The notes under the pieces were generated by a model. It was given only the letters and a program-made list of their open reading frames with translations, searched no databases and was not told the DNA's origin. From Actinomycetes bacterium (GTDB taxonomy: Bacteria > Actinomycetota > Acidimicrobiia > Acidimicrobiales > Ilumatobacteraceae), in the NCBI GenBank assembly GCA_025356335.1, contig JANXUF010000058.1, positions 1 through 64,000 of the forward strand: 64,000 nt of DNA, in the 5' to 3' direction. A program made the position numbers and the translations under genes. Below, one piece after another: positions 50,642 through 61,312 of this stretch (its first letter is position 1; each line of letters opens with the position of its first letter).

Positions 50642-53245
50642 ATGTCAGTTCAACTCGAAACCGAAGGTCGTCGGTCAGCGACAGGGGACTTTGACGTCGT
50701 CGTGGTCGGCGCCGGCTTTGCCGGGCTCTACCTGCTGCATCGCCTGCGTGGGCTGGGGCTTTCGGCCAAGGTGTTCGAAACCGGGGACGATGTCGGCGGG
50801 ACGTGGTATTGGAATCGCTATCCGGGGGCGCGTTGTGACGTCCAGAGCATCGACTACTCGTACAGCTTCGATCCCGAACTGGAAGACGAGTGGCAGTGGT
50901 CGGAGAAGTACGCGGCGCAGCCGGAGATCCTTCGATACGTCCAGTTCGTGACGAAGAAGTACGACCTGCGCCGTGACATCCAGTTCTCGACGCGCGTCGA
51001 CCAAGCCACCTGGGACGAGTCGGCATCGCTCTGGCGGGTCAGGACGGACGACGGCGCTGAGGTCAGCTGCCGCTTCTACGTGATGGCGACCGGCTGCCTC
51101 TCGCAGCCGAAGGCTGCCGAGATCGCCGGCACCGAGCGCTTCGCCGGCGAGGTCTACTACACGAGTCGCTGGCCTCACGACGGAGTCGATTTCACCGGCA
51201 AGCGCGTCGGCGTCATCGGCACCGGATCGTCCGGCGTGCAGTCCATCCCGATCATGGCCAGACAGGCCACCGAACTCGTCGCTTTCCAACGCACCCCGAA
51301 CTTCTCGATCCCGGCGCTCAACGGTGCCGTGCCAGAGGCCAAGCTCGCAGCGATCACGGCTGATCGCGCTGCCTATCGCCATGCAGCAAAGTGGTCGGGT
51401 GCCGGTTGGCCGGCAACACCGAGTGAGATCAGTGCGCTCCAAGTTTCCGACGAGGAACGCGAGGCGATCTACGAGGCAGCGTGGCGACTCGGCGACCTGG
51501 CGATGTCAGGGGTGTTCAACGACACCCTCAGCAACAAGTTGGCGAACGACACCCTCGCAGAGTTCCTGCGCAACAAGATCCGCTCCGTCGTCCATGACCC
51601 GGAGACCGCCGAGACGTTGGCACCGAAGACCTATCCGTACGGCACCAAACGGCCGTGCCTCGACACGAACTACTACGAAACGTTCAACCTCCCCCATGTG
51701 CGGCTGATCGATCTGCAGAAGACGCCGATCACGACGATCACCGAGACGGGGATCGAGACGAGTGACGAGTCATTCGAGTTCGACGCCATTGTCTTCGCGA
51801 CCGGTTTCGATGCGATGACCGGGGCGATCGTCGCCGTCGACATCACCGGCCGGGACGGCGTCTCGCTCAAGGAGAAATGGTCACACGGACCCAAGACCTA
51901 TCTCGGCCTGATGATTGCCGGCTTCCCCAACCTGTTCACGGTGACGGGTCCCGGTAGTCCCTCGGTGCTGTCGAACATGATGGTATCGATCGAGCAGCAC
52001 GTCGATTGGATCAGTGACTGTCTCGCCGAGCTCCGCACGCGTGGCTTCGACGTCATCGAGCCGACCGAGGCGGCGGAGACCGGCTGGGTGCAGCACGTCA
52101 ACGACTTCGCCGACCTGACGCTGTTCCCGCAGGCGAACTCGTGGTACATGGGCGCAAACGTGCCAGGCAAGCCCCGAGTGTTCCTGCCGTACATCGGTGG
52201 CGTCGACACGTACCGCTCGGTCTGTGAGGAGGTCGTCAGCCGCGACTATCTCGGCTTCGACATGCAGGGGCCTGCCGGCCGGCGGAGTAACGACGGCATC
52301 GTCCGCGCGCTGCAGCCCGACGTCGCCATCATGCTCGACATGATCGCCGCGCTCGAACTGCCGGCACTCGACTCGATGTCGCCGGAAGAGGCCCGTGCCT
52401 TCTCCGTCGCCATGTCGGCAGAACGCCCGACGGGCCCGGAAGTCGGCCAGATCGTCGACGGCGTACTGCCTGGCGCTGACGGCGATCTCGACTACCGCCT
52501 CTATCGTCCGTCGAGTCCTGGGCCGCATCCGATCGTGGCCTATTTCCATGGTGGCGGCTGGGTCCTCGGCAGCCATGAATCGGATGACCCCTTTTGCCGC
52601 GATCTCTGCGACCGGTCCGACGCGATCATCATCTCCGTCGACTATCGCCACGCCCCAGAGGCACGGTTCCCGGCGGCGACCGACGACGGCTTCGCGGCCG
52701 TGCAGTGGATCGCCGAGCATGCCGAATCGCTCGGGGGCCGGCCCGGCGAACTGGCCGTCGCCGGTTGGAGCGCCGGGGGCAACATCGCAGCCGTCGTCTG
52801 CCAGTTGGCGCGCGATGCAGGCGGGCCGCGCATCTCCGGCCAGATGCTGTTGACGCCTGTCACCGACTGTGATCCGACGACCGGCTCGTACGTCGAGAAC
52901 GCCGAGGGCTACATGCTGACCGCCGACCTGATGCGTTGGTTCTGGGACCACTACGCCGACCCGGCCGATCGGACAGATCCGAAGGCCTCGCCGATACGGG
53001 CTGCGAGCCTTGCAGATCTGCCACCTGCGCTCGTCGTCACCTGCCAGTTCGACCCGCTGCGCGACGAAGGCACCGCCTATGCCATGGCGATGTCCGACGC
53101 TGGTGTCCCGGTCCGCCACGTCAACGCCCACGGCCAGATCCATACGTCGGTGACCGCCGTCGACATGCTGCCCTCCGGAGCGAGCGTCCGCGCCGAAATG
53201 GGTGCCGCGCTACGAGGTTTCTTCGGAGCAACCGTCTCTGCGTAG
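50642..53245 (+). CDS. Baeyer-Villiger monooxygenase fused to an alpha/beta-hydrolase esterase
   Basis: This 867-aa protein joins two enzymes. Residues 1-545 are a class B flavin monooxygenase closely resembling phenylacetone monooxygenase: FAD motif [40 protein letters not shown] motif [10 protein letters not shown] at 190-199, [15 protein letters not shown] and [21 protein letters not shown]. Residues 590-867 are a hormone-sensitive-lipase-type hydrolase: oxyanion HGGGWVLG near 635, Ser709 in GWSAGG, Asp in FDPLRDEG and His in GQIHTS. Together they would insert oxygen into a ketone and hydrolyse the ester or lactone. The fingerprint histidine in FxGxxxHxxxWP is Tyr173 ([12 protein letters not shown]). 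The ATG has GGGGAACGA upstream. Confidence 0.93.
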   Translation: MSVQLETEGRRSATGDFDVVVVGAGFAGLYLLHRLRGLGLSAKVFETGDDVGGTWYWNRYPGARCDVQSIDYSYSFDPELEDEWQWSEKYAAQPEILRYVQFVTKKYDLRRDIQFSTRVDQATWDESASLWRVRTDDGAEVSCRFYVMATGCLSQPKAAEIAGTERFAGEVYYTSRWPHDGVDFTGKRVGVIGTGSSGVQSIPIMARQATELVAFQRTPNFSIPALNGAVPEAKLAAITADRAAYRHAAKWSGAGWPATPSEISALQVSDEEREAIYEAAWRLGDLAMSGVFNDTLSNKLANDTLAEFLRNKIRSVVHDPETAETLAPKTYPYGTKRPCLDTNYYETFNLPHVRLIDLQKTPITTITETGIETSDESFEFDAIVFATGFDAMTGAIVAVDITGRDGVSLKEKWSHGPKTYLGLMIAGFPNLFTVTGPGSPSVLSNMMVSIEQHVDWISDCLAELRTRGFDVIEPTEAAETGWVQHVNDFADLTLFPQANSWYMGANVPGKPRVFLPYIGGVDTYRSVCEEVVSRDYLGFDMQGPAGRRSNDGIVRALQPDVAIMLDMIAALELPALDSMSPEEARAFSVAMSAERPTGPEVGQIVDGVLPGADGDLDYRLYRPSSPGPHPIVAYFHGGGWVLGSHESDDPFCRDLCDRSDAIIISVDYRHAPEARFPAATDDGFAAVQWIAEHAESLGGRPGELAVAGWSAGGNIAAVVCQLARDAGGPRISGQMLLTPVTDCDPTTGSYVENAEGYMLTADLMRWFWDHYADPADRTDPKASPIRAASLADLPPALVVTCQFDPLRDEGTAYAMAMSDAGVPVRHVNAHGQIHTSVTAVDMLPSGASVRAEMGAALRGFFGATVSA

Positions 53246-53259
53246 CCGACCCGTTTGCG

Positions 53260-54666
53260 CTATTGACCGAGCAGCCATCCGTCACGACCGGCGACACGCC
53301 TCGCCGCCGTCGGGCCCCATGAGCCAGGGGCGTACCGCAGCGGGGTGCGTCCGATGTCGAGGAGCGGCTGGGCGACCTTCCAGACGTGCGCCAGTCCGTC
53401 CGGTCTGGTGACGAGCGAGCGGTCTCCGCTGAGCACGTCGTGGATCATGCGGGCGTACGGCGGCAGCGGGGTCCGATCCGAGATCGAAGCGACGGGGACC
53501 GTCGCGGTTGCCTTCCCGAGCGTCAGACCGACTCCGGGCTGCTTGGCCAGCATCTGCAGTTTGATCTCACCGGCACCGTCGAGTGCGAAGGTCAGCACGT
53601 TGCCATCCACCGGCAACGGACCGAATGGTCCGCTCGGCTGGTTCAGCAACAGGCTGACCGATTGATGCGTCTGATGCAGCCGCTTGCCGGTGCGCAGCAG
53701 GAACGGCACGCCACGCCACCGCGGCGAGTCGACCCACAGCTTGGCAGCGACGAACGTCTCGGTCCTCGATCTCGGAGCGATACCGGCCAGCCGGCGGTAG
53801 CCGTCGAACTGACCGAGCACGACGTCGGCGGGGTCGATCGGGCGGAACTTGGCGATGACCGACTCCCTCGCTGCCTGCAGATCCGCCGGTTCGAGACTCG
53901 CCGGGGCTTCCATCGCCACCTCCGCAGCGATCTGGAAAAGGTGCGTGACGAGCATGTCGAGGACGGCACCGGTGTGATCGTAGAAGTCGGCTCGATCGGC
54001 GACGCCGAGTGTCTCCGGGCAGTCGATCTGCACCGCTCTGACACTCTGGCGGTTCCACATGCCGGAGAACAACCCGTTGGCGAAGCGCAGTACATGCAGA
54101 TCCTGCGTCGCCTCCTTGCCGAGGAAGTGGTCGATGCGGTAGATCTGCGATTCGTCGAACACACGATGGGCCACGCGGTCGAGACGGCGGAACGTGTCCT
54201 GCGACGTGCCGAACGGCTTTTCGTAGACGACCCGCGAGAACTCCGCCAGACCATGTTTGCCGATACTGACGGTCAAACCCTCGAACGCCTGCGGCGGTAC
54301 CGCCAGGTAGTGGATCAGTTGCGGGGAACCTGCGAGCTCCGCACGGGCCTCGCCGATCGCCTCGACGAGCGCGCCGTGGCCGTCGTGGGCGAAATCGCCG
54401 CCGGCGAATCGCAGGCACCGCTGAAAGTCCGCCCACGCTGCACCGTGTGGCTCCGTGCCGAATGCCCTGAGGCTCTGTCGAACGTGGCCGACGAAGTCCT
54501 CGTGGGCCCAGTTTCCTCTGCCGCTACCGATCAATCGCCAGTTGAGCGGCAGCAGTCCGAGTTCGGCGAGGTTGTAGAACGCCGGCAGCACCATGCGCTT
54601 GGCGAGGTCACCGGTGGCACCGTAGAGCACGAAGATCGCTGCCGCCGGTCGACGAGCTTCCACCAT
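53260..54666 (-). CDS. zwf: Glucose-6-phosphate 1-dehydrogenase
   Basis: This 468-aa enzyme makes 6-phosphogluconolactone and NADPH at the start of the pentose phosphate route. Visible are the dinucleotide loop FVLYGATGDLAKRMVLPA, VVYEKPFGTSQDTF, the substrate-binding and catalytic segment YRIDHFLGKEATQDL near residue 195, and IDPADVVLGQFDGYRR-like downstream sequence. AAGGAG lies about 12 nt before the ATG. No gnd, pgl or opcA gene is adjacent; it is convergent with the monooxygenase-esterase gene, whose reaction needs NADPH. Confidence 0.95.
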   Translation of the reverse strand: MVEARRPAAAIFVLYGATGDLAKRMVLPAFYNLAELGLLPLNWRLIGSGRGNWAHEDFVGHVRQSLRAFGTEPHGAAWADFQRCLRFAGGDFAHDGHGALVEAIGEARAELAGSPQLIHYLAVPPQAFEGLTVSIGKHGLAEFSRVVYEKPFGTSQDTFRRLDRVAHRVFDESQIYRIDHFLGKEATQDLHVLRFANGLFSGMWNRQSVRAVQIDCPETLGVADRADFYDHTGAVLDMLVTHLFQIAAEVAMEAPASLEPADLQAARESVIAKFRPIDPADVVLGQFDGYRRLAGIAPRSRTETFVAAKLWVDSPRWRGVPFLLRTGKRLHQTHQSVSLLLNQPSGPFGPLPVDGNVLTFALDGAGEIKLQMLAKQPGVGLTLGKATATVPVASISDRTPLPPYARMIHDVLSGDRSLVTRPDGLAHVWKVAQPLLDIGRTPLRYAPGSWGPTAARRVAGRDGWLLGQ

Positions 54667-54821
54667 CTGACCATCAACTCCTTCGCCGTTGCCGGCATCG
54701 ATCGACGAGCTGGGCGCCAGCTGGGGTGGACAGACGCTCCGCCATCCCTACCCACGGCCGGTTGCCGATAAACGGCGACGTCAGCGCCGCATCGGAGCGC
54801 TGTCCGTGAGCGAATCCGGGT

Positions 54822-55646
54822 TCACGGCGCTTGGACGGTGACGACGAGAGCGCTGATCTTGCCGTCGATGTCAACGGATCCGAATCGGCGCTCGATCGCT
54901 GCGGCCGCATGCGCCGTTGCCGCTTCGAGTCCGTGTTCGTCGCGGGCCAGTAGCTCGTTGCGCATCGGCGTGCCCTGGCAGAGGGCGATCGCGGCGACGT
55001 CCGGTGTGGCCACCGCGCTGCGGTCGTCCAGCGTTTCGAAGACTGCCGGGGTCGAGAAGCCTGACGCCGTCAGATCGGCCTGGATGACACCGATGTCGTG
55101 GTAGCCGTGGGGTACATCCGCCATGAATGTCAAGGGATCGTCGGGAAAGAGTTCACCAACGGCGCTGGTGACGACGTGTGCGAACTCGTTCTCCTCGATC
55201 CGGTGCCATACGTTGAACAGCAACCATCCGCCCTGGCGCAGGACACGTCGCATCTCGGAGAAGGCGCGACGCCTGTCGGGAAAGAACATCACCCCGAACT
55301 GGCAGACCACAGCATCGAAGGAACCATCCTCGTACGGCAACTTCGTGGCGTCGGCCTGCCGCCAGACGACGGGACGACTGGTCCCGACCTCGGCGGCCTG
55401 ATCGAGCATCGCCTGCTGCAGGTCGGTCGCCGTGATCTCTACCGCTGGTGGCAAACGATCGGCCAATTCGCGGGTGACGACGCCCGTGCCTGCGGCGATC
55501 TCCAGGACGTTTCCGGCCGGCAGCAGCGAGAGTCTGGTCGCCAGATCAGCCGCGTACCGTTCGAAGATCATCGGCACGAGGAAGCGCTCGTACAACGCTG
55601 GGATCGAACCCTCGAAGTGCAGATTCGGCTCGGGCTGTCCAACCAT
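54822..55646 (-). CDS. Class I SAM-dependent methyltransferase
   Basis: This 274-aa methyltransferase has motif I VLEIAAGTGVVTRELADRL near residue 47, the acidic strand ITATDLQQAMLDQAAE, WRQADATKLPYEDGSFDAVVCQFGVMFFPD near 95, and MRRVLRQGGWLLFNVWH. It belongs to the UbiE/Methyltransf_11 group; the acceptor is unknown. It is upstream of zwf on the same strand (155 bp gap) and divergent from selO across 31 bp, so those two promoters overlap. Confidence 0.92.
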   Translation of the reverse strand: MVGQPEPNLHFEGSIPALYERFLVPMIFERYAADLATRLSLLPAGNVLEIAAGTGVVTRELADRLPPAVEITATDLQQAMLDQAAEVGTSRPVVWRQADATKLPYEDGSFDAVVCQFGVMFFPDRRRAFSEMRRVLRQGGWLLFNVWHRIEENEFAHVVTSAVGELFPDDPLTFMADVPHGYHDIGVIQADLTASGFSTPAVFETLDDRSAVATPDVAAIALCQGTPMRNELLARDEHGLEAATAHAAAAIERRFGSVDIDGKISALVVTVQAP

Positions 55647-55677
55647 CTCCTCATGCTCTCACGGATAGCCTCGGGTG

Positions 55678-57189
55678 ATGAGCGCCGTGGCCCGGTCGTC
55701 GTTTGCCTTCGACAATTCGTACGTCCGTGAACTGGAGGGTTTGTACGAGCCGTGGCAGGCTGCAACAGCTCCGTCTCCGCGCCTCCTGGTCCTCAACGAA
55801 GAGCTCGCAGTCGAACTCGGTCTCGATCCGAGTGCACTGAGCACGCCGGCCGGGATCGATGTCCTGGTCGGCAATGTCGTGTCTGACGGCGCCGAGCCGG
55901 TGGCGATGGCCTACTCGGGACACCAGTTCGGAAACTTCTCGCCCCATCTCGGCGATGGCAGGGCGCTGCTCCTCGGGGAACTGCTGGACTCCGGTGGGCA
56001 ACGCCGTGACCTCCACCTCAAAGGTTCGGGCCGCACGCCGTTCGCCAGAGGAGGTGACGGGAAGGCGGCAGTGGGGCCGATGCTGCGCGAATACGTCATC
56101 GGTGAGGCGATGCACGCACTCGGCATCCCCACCACCCGGGCGCTCGCCGTGCTCGCGACCGGAGACGACATCGCCAGAGACACGATGCTGCCAGGCGCTG
56201 TGCTCACGCGGATCGCTGCCAGTCATCTCCGCGTCGGCACGTTCCAGTACGCGGCAACCCAGGGTGATCCGATGCTGGTCCGGCGGCTCGCCGACTATGC
56301 GATCGCACGCCACTACCCCGCAGCAGCGCGTGGCGACAACCCCTATCTGACCTTCTTCGAGAGCGTGGTAGAAGCCCAGGCTGCGCTCGTCGCCCGCTGG
56401 ATGCTGGTGGGGTTCATCCACGGCGTGATGAACACCGACAACATGACGATCTCCGGCGAGACCATCGACTACGGACCGTGCGCATTCATGGACGCGTTCG
56501 ATCCTGGCACGGTCTTCAGTTCGATCGATCACGGTGCACGCTATGCCTATGGCAACCAGCCGAAAATCGCGCAATGGAACCTCGCACGACTCGCAGAGAC
56601 GATGTTGCCACTGCTCGGCGCCGATCCAGACGCATCCGTTGCCGCAGCGACCGCTGTGCTGCAGTCGTTCGGGGTCCGCTACCAGCAGTACTGGAGCGCG
56701 GGGATGCACGCCAAGCTCGGTTTGCACCCTCCGACGTACCGGGATGCGGCGTCGGACGAGACCGCAGACGGCAGCGACGAGCTGATCGCCGAGCTGCTGG
56801 CGTTGATGCTCGCCCAGCACGTCGACTACACCTCGTGCTTCAGGGCGTTGTCCTCGGCGGTGTCGGGTGACGATGCCACAGTACGGTCACTTTTCACGGA
56901 ACCCGTGGCCTTCGACGCGTGGTCCACGCGCTGGCACCGTCAGCTGTCCACTCGATCTCGGAACCCGGACCAGATCGTCGAGTCGATGAACCGCGTCAAC
57001 CCGATCTACATTCCCCGCAACCACCATGTCGAGGCGGCGTTGGCTGCTGCCACCACCGACGACATGCAGCCCTTCGAACGCCTACTCGATGTGCTCGCTC
57101 AACCGTTCAGCGAGCGTCCGGGCCTCGAGGACTTCGCAACCCAGGCACCGTCGGGCTTCGGCAACTACCGAACGTTCTGCGGGACCTGA
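55678..57189 (+). CDS. selO: Protein adenylyltransferase SelO
   Basis: This 503-aa pseudokinase-fold enzyme transfers AMP from ATP to Ser, Thr or Tyr of target proteins and is linked to redox stress. Family motifs are [25 protein letters not shown] split near residues 80-105, [20 protein letters not shown] near 120, [28 protein letters not shown] near 240-268, and the C-terminal NYRTFCGT with the conserved penultimate-region Cys (Sec in eukaryotes). The GTG at 55675 and ATG 55678 are both possible starts. Confidence 0.95.
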   Translation: MSAVARSSFAFDNSYVRELEGLYEPWQAATAPSPRLLVLNEELAVELGLDPSALSTPAGIDVLVGNVVSDGAEPVAMAYSGHQFGNFSPHLGDGRALLLGELLDSGGQRRDLHLKGSGRTPFARGGDGKAAVGPMLREYVIGEAMHALGIPTTRALAVLATGDDIARDTMLPGAVLTRIAASHLRVGTFQYAATQGDPMLVRRLADYAIARHYPAAARGDNPYLTFFESVVEAQAALVARWMLVGFIHGVMNTDNMTISGETIDYGPCAFMDAFDPGTVFSSIDHGARYAYGNQPKIAQWNLARLAETMLPLLGADPDASVAAATAVLQSFGVRYQQYWSAGMHAKLGLHPPTYRDAASDETADGSDELIAELLALMLAQHVDYTSCFRALSSAVSGDDATVRSLFTEPVAFDAWSTRWHRQLSTRSRNPDQIVESMNRVNPIYIPRNHHVEAALAAATTDDMQPFERLLDVLAQPFSERPGLEDFATQAPSGFGNYRTFCGT

Positions 57190-57242
57190 CGATGCGACCC
57201 GAAATGAACCGCCAGCGGCCCGAATTCCGATAGATTTCAGGC

Positions 57243-57288
57243 GAGCTTTGGCAAGCTCACCTCTCGTTCGCTGCCGATTGCGGCAGCG
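57243..57288 (+). other. Two small hairpins in the leader of the GGDEF-EAL gene
   Basis: GAGCTT-tggc-AAGCTC (57243-57258) and CGCTGCCG-attg-CGGCAGCG (57269-57288) are perfect stems in the 162 bp between selO and the GGDEF-EAL gene. They lack a U tract, so they are weak terminators at best. They do not match a cyclic-di-GMP riboswitch that I can recognise. Confidence 0.45.
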
Positions 57289-57351
57289 TCGCTCGACAAC
57301 GCAACATCTCGTTCCGGTGGACGGACGATCTTCAGGGGAGGAAACCTGACG

Positions 57352-60300
57352 GTGGCATCAGCCAGACCCGATCCAGCTGGACCCCGGTTCGGAGCGGCGC
57401 GCCATTTCGCAGTGCGCTCGCTTTCCGGCCGGATGGTGCTGCTGATGTTGCTGCCACTGGTTCTCTCGCAGTTTCTCGTCTTCCGCGATCTGGGCCGCTC
57501 GCGAGCAGGCGCCAAGGACGCCGCTGCCCTCGCAAGTCGAATCGGTCTGATGAGCATGGTTGGCGCTGTCTATGCCCCAGCGGCCTTCGAGGAGATGACC
57601 TCGCTCGGCCTGGCGTACGTCGACAGGCTCGGTGCCGATCGCTCGATCATCAAAGCCACCACAGGAATCGACTACCAGCCGATTCTGCCGCCGACCAGAG
57701 TCGAACTCGACCAAGCGCTCGACTCGCTCGAGGTGGGCTATGGGCGGACGGTCCTGCAGAACGGACAAACCGTCACCGAACGCCTCGCCGACGTCCGTAC
57801 ACGACTCACCGGCGAGCGCACCGCACTCGACGAGCACCGTGGCGACGGTGCACAGATCTCCGCCGTGATGGCGGCGATCCTCTCGGTGGCCGACGAACTG
57901 GCCACGACCGCCGACGTTCGTCGAATGGCCACCGCCGACGCCAGTGTCGACCTCGTCCAGGAGCAAGCGTTTCAGCTGCTGTCGATGGTCCAGGCAGTGA
58001 CGACAGAGACCCGCACGACGTCCGCCGCCATCGGGCCGCCAAACGCAAGTCTTCGACCGGCGGACGCACCGGCGACCATCGGGGTGGCTGACTTCACCGT
58101 TTCCCGATATGGCCAACTGGCGTTGGCAGAACCTGCCGCTGCGGCCCAGTGGAAGCAGTTGATGACGAGCGAGGCGATCACTGTGTACAACCGACTCCGC
58201 CCGAGGATTGCTGCCACCTTTGCCCTCCGAGCCCAAAGTGATCTCGCGTCGTCGGCAACCGGCACGACTCCGCTCGTCACCAATCCCGCCTTCGTCCATG
58301 AACTCGCTGACATGCTGCAGGAGTCGTTCGAACGTCTCAGTGCATTCGAGCATTTCGCAGCGATGCGATTTGCCGGTCTGACGGCGGACGCAACCGCCAT
58401 CGGCAGGCAGGCCGATCGCGTTGTCGCCAATTGGATGTTGCTGTTGATCCTCGTGACGACCCTCAGCATCGCTCTGCTCGCTTTGATGCTGTGGACCACG
58501 GTGCGCCCGCTACGACGATTGACATCTCGCGCCCTCGACGTCGGACGAGGCGAAATTCCGACGCACCGGCTGCGCGTCACCGGTCCGTCCGACGTACGGG
58601 CGGTCACCGTCACCTTCAACTCGATGGTCGCCACCTTCAGTTCTTTCGAGGCGCAACTCAGAGGTTTGGCTTCTGGCGAGGAGCCACCGAGCAGTGGGTC
58701 CGTGGAAGTACCGGGTTCCCTGGGCGAATCACTGCGGAAGTCGGTTCAGCATCTGTCCGAGGTGACCACACGGCTGCGCGAAAGTGAAGCCCTTGCCACA
58801 GCGATCATCGACACGGCCACTGACGCGATCTGGACCGTCGACGAGTCAGGAACGGTCCTGTCTGCGAATGCAGCCGGCGAACGTCTGCTCGGTTTCAGAG
58901 CACAAGGACAGATCGGACGGAGCCTCCCCGACCTGTTCGGGGGTCGGGCGGAGGTCGTTCAATTGTCCGGCGAACTCGATTTTCGCGGAGCGGACGGTTC
59001 GGCGGGTCATGCGCTGATTTCGCAGAGTGAGGTGTGGGTCGAAGGCCGCCTGATCCACGCCGTCTTCGCCAAAGATGTCTCCGAGCGCAAGCGTTTCGAG
59101 GCCCGTCTCGCCTTCCAGGCGCGGCACGACATGCTCACAGGATTGCCCAATCGGCTGGCAGCAACCGAACATCTCGATCGAGCCCTCGAGCGAACGAAAC
59201 GTCTGCGCCGTTCTGTCGGCGTGCTGTTCATCGATCTCGACGGATTCAAGGCGATCAACGACAGTCGGGGTCACGCCAAGGGTGACGAATTGCTCCGAGA
59301 GGTCGGCACGAGGCTGCGCGACGGGCTTCGCGATTCCGAGTTCGTCGGTCGCCTCGGCGGCGATGAATTTCTGATCGTCGCCGAAGGGCTCGATCTCGAG
59401 CAGTTGGAGGCGCTCGGCGGTCGTCTCGTCGAGGCGTTGAGCGAACCTGTCGTGACGGACGACGACGTCTATGTCGTGTCGGCCTGCGTCGGTGCGTCGT
59501 CGACCGACGTCGAGGTCGACGGACTCGAACTCATCCGCCAAGCAGACGCCGCTGTCTATCAGGCCAAGAGCAGAGGGCGCGGCAGGGTGGTTACCTTCGA
59601 TGAAGCGCTCCAGAAGGCCATCGAGGCCAACGCCGAGACCGAGCAGGCGCTGCATGCTGCGCTCGGCGGCAACGAACTCGAATTGTATTTCCAGCCGATC
59701 GTCGACCTGCGGACACGGCGGGCGTGGGGTGCCGAAGCACTGGTGCGATGGAACCGACCTGGTCACGGCCAAATCCTCCCTGACCGATTTATTCCCGTTG
59801 CGGAGCGCAGCAGCCTGATCATCGATCTCGGGCGGTGGGTCATCACCAACGGCCTGCAGACACTCGCCGAGTGGCAACACGACCCCGTACGCCAACACCT
59901 CAACCTGGCGGTCAACATTTCGGGCAGACACCTGACAGAGGGTGACCTGGTGGAGGACCTGCAACTTGCGCTGTTGGCGACAGGTGCCGATCCGACGAAG
60001 TTGGAAGTCGAGCTGACCGAGACTCACCTGCTCGCCGACTTCGAACGGGCGAACTCCGTGCTGCGTTGTCTGCGGGAATGGGGCATCAAAGTGTCGGTCG
60101 ACGACTTCGGCACGGGCTATTCGTCGATGAGTTACCTCCGCCAACTGCAGATCGACACCATCAAGATCGACCGCATATTCGTCGACCGCATCCAAAACGT
60201 CGGCTACGACCGAACGATCGTCGAGGTGCTACTGCAACTGGCGGCTGCGCTCGATCTCGATGTCGTCGCCGAGGGAGTCGAGACCGCCGAGCAACTCGCC

Positions 60301-60420
60301 TTTCTCGAAGCGCGCAACTGCGGACGGGTGCAAGGTTTCTTCCTCGCCCAGCCGATGTCCCGGCAGCAGATGGATTCCTGGCTCGGCCTCTGGGAACTCG
60401 AAGCGAACGCCCTCTCGTAG
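57352..60420 (+). CDS. Membrane-bound diguanylate cyclase/phosphodiesterase (HAMP-PAS-GGDEF-EAL)
   Basis: This 1022-aa protein controls cyclic-di-GMP. There is a membrane helix near residues 28-45 (RMVLLMLLPLVLSQFLVF), an extracytoplasmic helical nitrate/methyl-accepting-like sensor of about 300 residues, a second helix near 365-382 (LLLILVTTLSIALLALML), a HAMP linker, a PAS domain near 480-570 (AIWTVDESGTVLSANAAGERLLGF), GGDEF near 590-745 with intact RLGGDEF, and EAL near 760-1015 with AEALVRW, ELTETHLL, VDDFGTGYSSM and IDRIFVD. Both catalytic sets look intact, so direction of activity is unclear. GTG 57352 has GGGGAGG about 10 nt upstream. Confidence 0.95.
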   Translation: MASARPDPAGPRFGAARHFAVRSLSGRMVLLMLLPLVLSQFLVFRDLGRSRAGAKDAAALASRIGLMSMVGAVYAPAAFEEMTSLGLAYVDRLGADRSIIKATTGIDYQPILPPTRVELDQALDSLEVGYGRTVLQNGQTVTERLADVRTRLTGERTALDEHRGDGAQISAVMAAILSVADELATTADVRRMATADASVDLVQEQAFQLLSMVQAVTTETRTTSAAIGPPNASLRPADAPATIGVADFTVSRYGQLALAEPAAAAQWKQLMTSEAITVYNRLRPRIAATFALRAQSDLASSATGTTPLVTNPAFVHELADMLQESFERLSAFEHFAAMRFAGLTADATAIGRQADRVVANWMLLLILVTTLSIALLALMLWTTVRPLRRLTSRALDVGRGEIPTHRLRVTGPSDVRAVTVTFNSMVATFSSFEAQLRGLASGEEPPSSGSVEVPGSLGESLRKSVQHLSEVTTRLRESEALATAIIDTATDAIWTVDESGTVLSANAAGERLLGFRAQGQIGRSLPDLFGGRAEVVQLSGELDFRGADGSAGHALISQSEVWVEGRLIHAVFAKDVSERKRFEARLAFQARHDMLTGLPNRLAATEHLDRALERTKRLRRSVGVLFIDLDGFKAINDSRGHAKGDELLREVGTRLRDGLRDSEFVGRLGGDEFLIVAEGLDLEQLEALGGRLVEALSEPVVTDDDVYVVSACVGASSTDVEVDGLELIRQADAAVYQAKSRGRGRVVTFDEALQKAIEANAETEQALHAALGGNELELYFQPIVDLRTRRAWGAEALVRWNRPGHGQILPDRFIPVAERSSLIIDLGRWVITNGLQTLAEWQHDPVRQHLNLAVNISGRHLTEGDLVEDLQLALLATGADPTKLEVELTETHLLADFERANSVLRCLREWGIKVSVDDFGTGYSSMSYLRQLQIDTIKIDRIFVDRIQNVGYDRTIVEVLLQLAAALDLDVVAEGVETAEQLAFLEARNCGRVQGFFLAQPMSRQQMDSWLGLWELEANALS

Positions 60421-60464
60421 GGGGTCGACAGCGGCCGCGGCCACCTTCTCGGTAGGGTCATGGC

Positions 60465-61220
60465 ATGAGTTGGGGTGCTTCTCTCGGACCGCTGACGCCG
60501 GGTGAGCGGTACGAATTCGACCTCCGCGGTTACCTCGTCCGGCGCGGTGCGCTCAGTCGCGACGAGGTGCGAATGCTCCGCCTGGCAGTCGTCGAACTCG
60601 GCCACGGCCGAGGGGGTGAGTCGGTCCAGAGCCAACGGTTCAATGGCCACCTCGCACACGACATCTCCTTCAGGGAGCTGATCGACCATCCGGCGATGCT
60701 CGAACCGCTGATCGAGCTGTGCGGCCCGAACGTCCGCCTGGATCACACCTACGGAATCACGATGCGGCCGAACAGTGCGGGACTCGGCGTGCACGGCGGC
60801 GGCACGCCGCATGATCCTGCCCAGTACTACCGCGTGGAGAACGGACGGATGTTCAACGGTCTCGTCGCCGTGCAATGGGCGCTCGTCGACCATCGGCCAG
60901 GTGACGGTGGGTTCGGGTGCATTCCCGGCAGCCACAAAGCGTCGTTCGGCCTGCCAGGCGCTCCAGATCCTGCGCTCGTCACCGAGGTGCCGATGGCCGC
61001 AGGCGACGTCGTCGTGTTCACCGAAGCCCTGACTCACTGCACGATCCCCTGGCGCGGCGCAGCCGATCGGCTCTCGTTGTTCTACAAGTACGCGCCAGGA
61101 CACCTCGCATGGGGTTCTGACTACGAGGATCTCCGTTCACTCGCCCCCTTGCTGACCCAACGCCAGCGCCGCCTCCTCCAATGGCCGGCCGTCTACCAGC
61201 ACCAGCCCGTGAACGGCTGA
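60465..61220 (+). CDS. Phytanoyl-CoA dioxygenase (PhyH) family protein
   Basis: This 251-aa iron(II)/2-oxoglutarate-dependent oxygenase has MRPNSAGLGVHGGGTPHDP with the metal His-x-Asp-like region near residue 110, a central GCIPGSHKASFGLP motif near 148, and the second His in EALTHCTIPWRGAADRLSLFYKY near 188, where Arg would bind 2-oxoglutarate. The substrate is unknown. It follows the GGDEF-EAL gene by 44 bp on the same strand and is followed by the DinB-like gene. Confidence 0.85.
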   Translation: MSWGASLGPLTPGERYEFDLRGYLVRRGALSRDEVRMLRLAVVELGHGRGGESVQSQRFNGHLAHDISFRELIDHPAMLEPLIELCGPNVRLDHTYGITMRPNSAGLGVHGGGTPHDPAQYYRVENGRMFNGLVAVQWALVDHRPGDGGFGCIPGSHKASFGLPGAPDPALVTEVPMAAGDVVVFTEALTHCTIPWRGAADRLSLFYKYAPGHLAWGSDYEDLRSLAPLLTQRQRRLLQWPAVYQHQPVNG

Positions 61221-61312
61221 ACCGGCGGCAGCGAACAATCGGCTGCGCGACTGGTTCACTGGTGACGTCGGCGCCCCGCCCCGCTCGTCGACAGCACCCT
61301 CGAAGGAGAACC

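Noticed and set aside
57243-57288. Cyclic-di-GMP riboswitch before the GGDEF-EAL gene
   Set aside because: The hairpins are too small, and the conserved core sequences of the known classes were not seen.
58846-60195. 449-aa minus-strand ORF opposite GGDEF-EAL
   Set aside because: Shadow of intact GGDEF and EAL domains.
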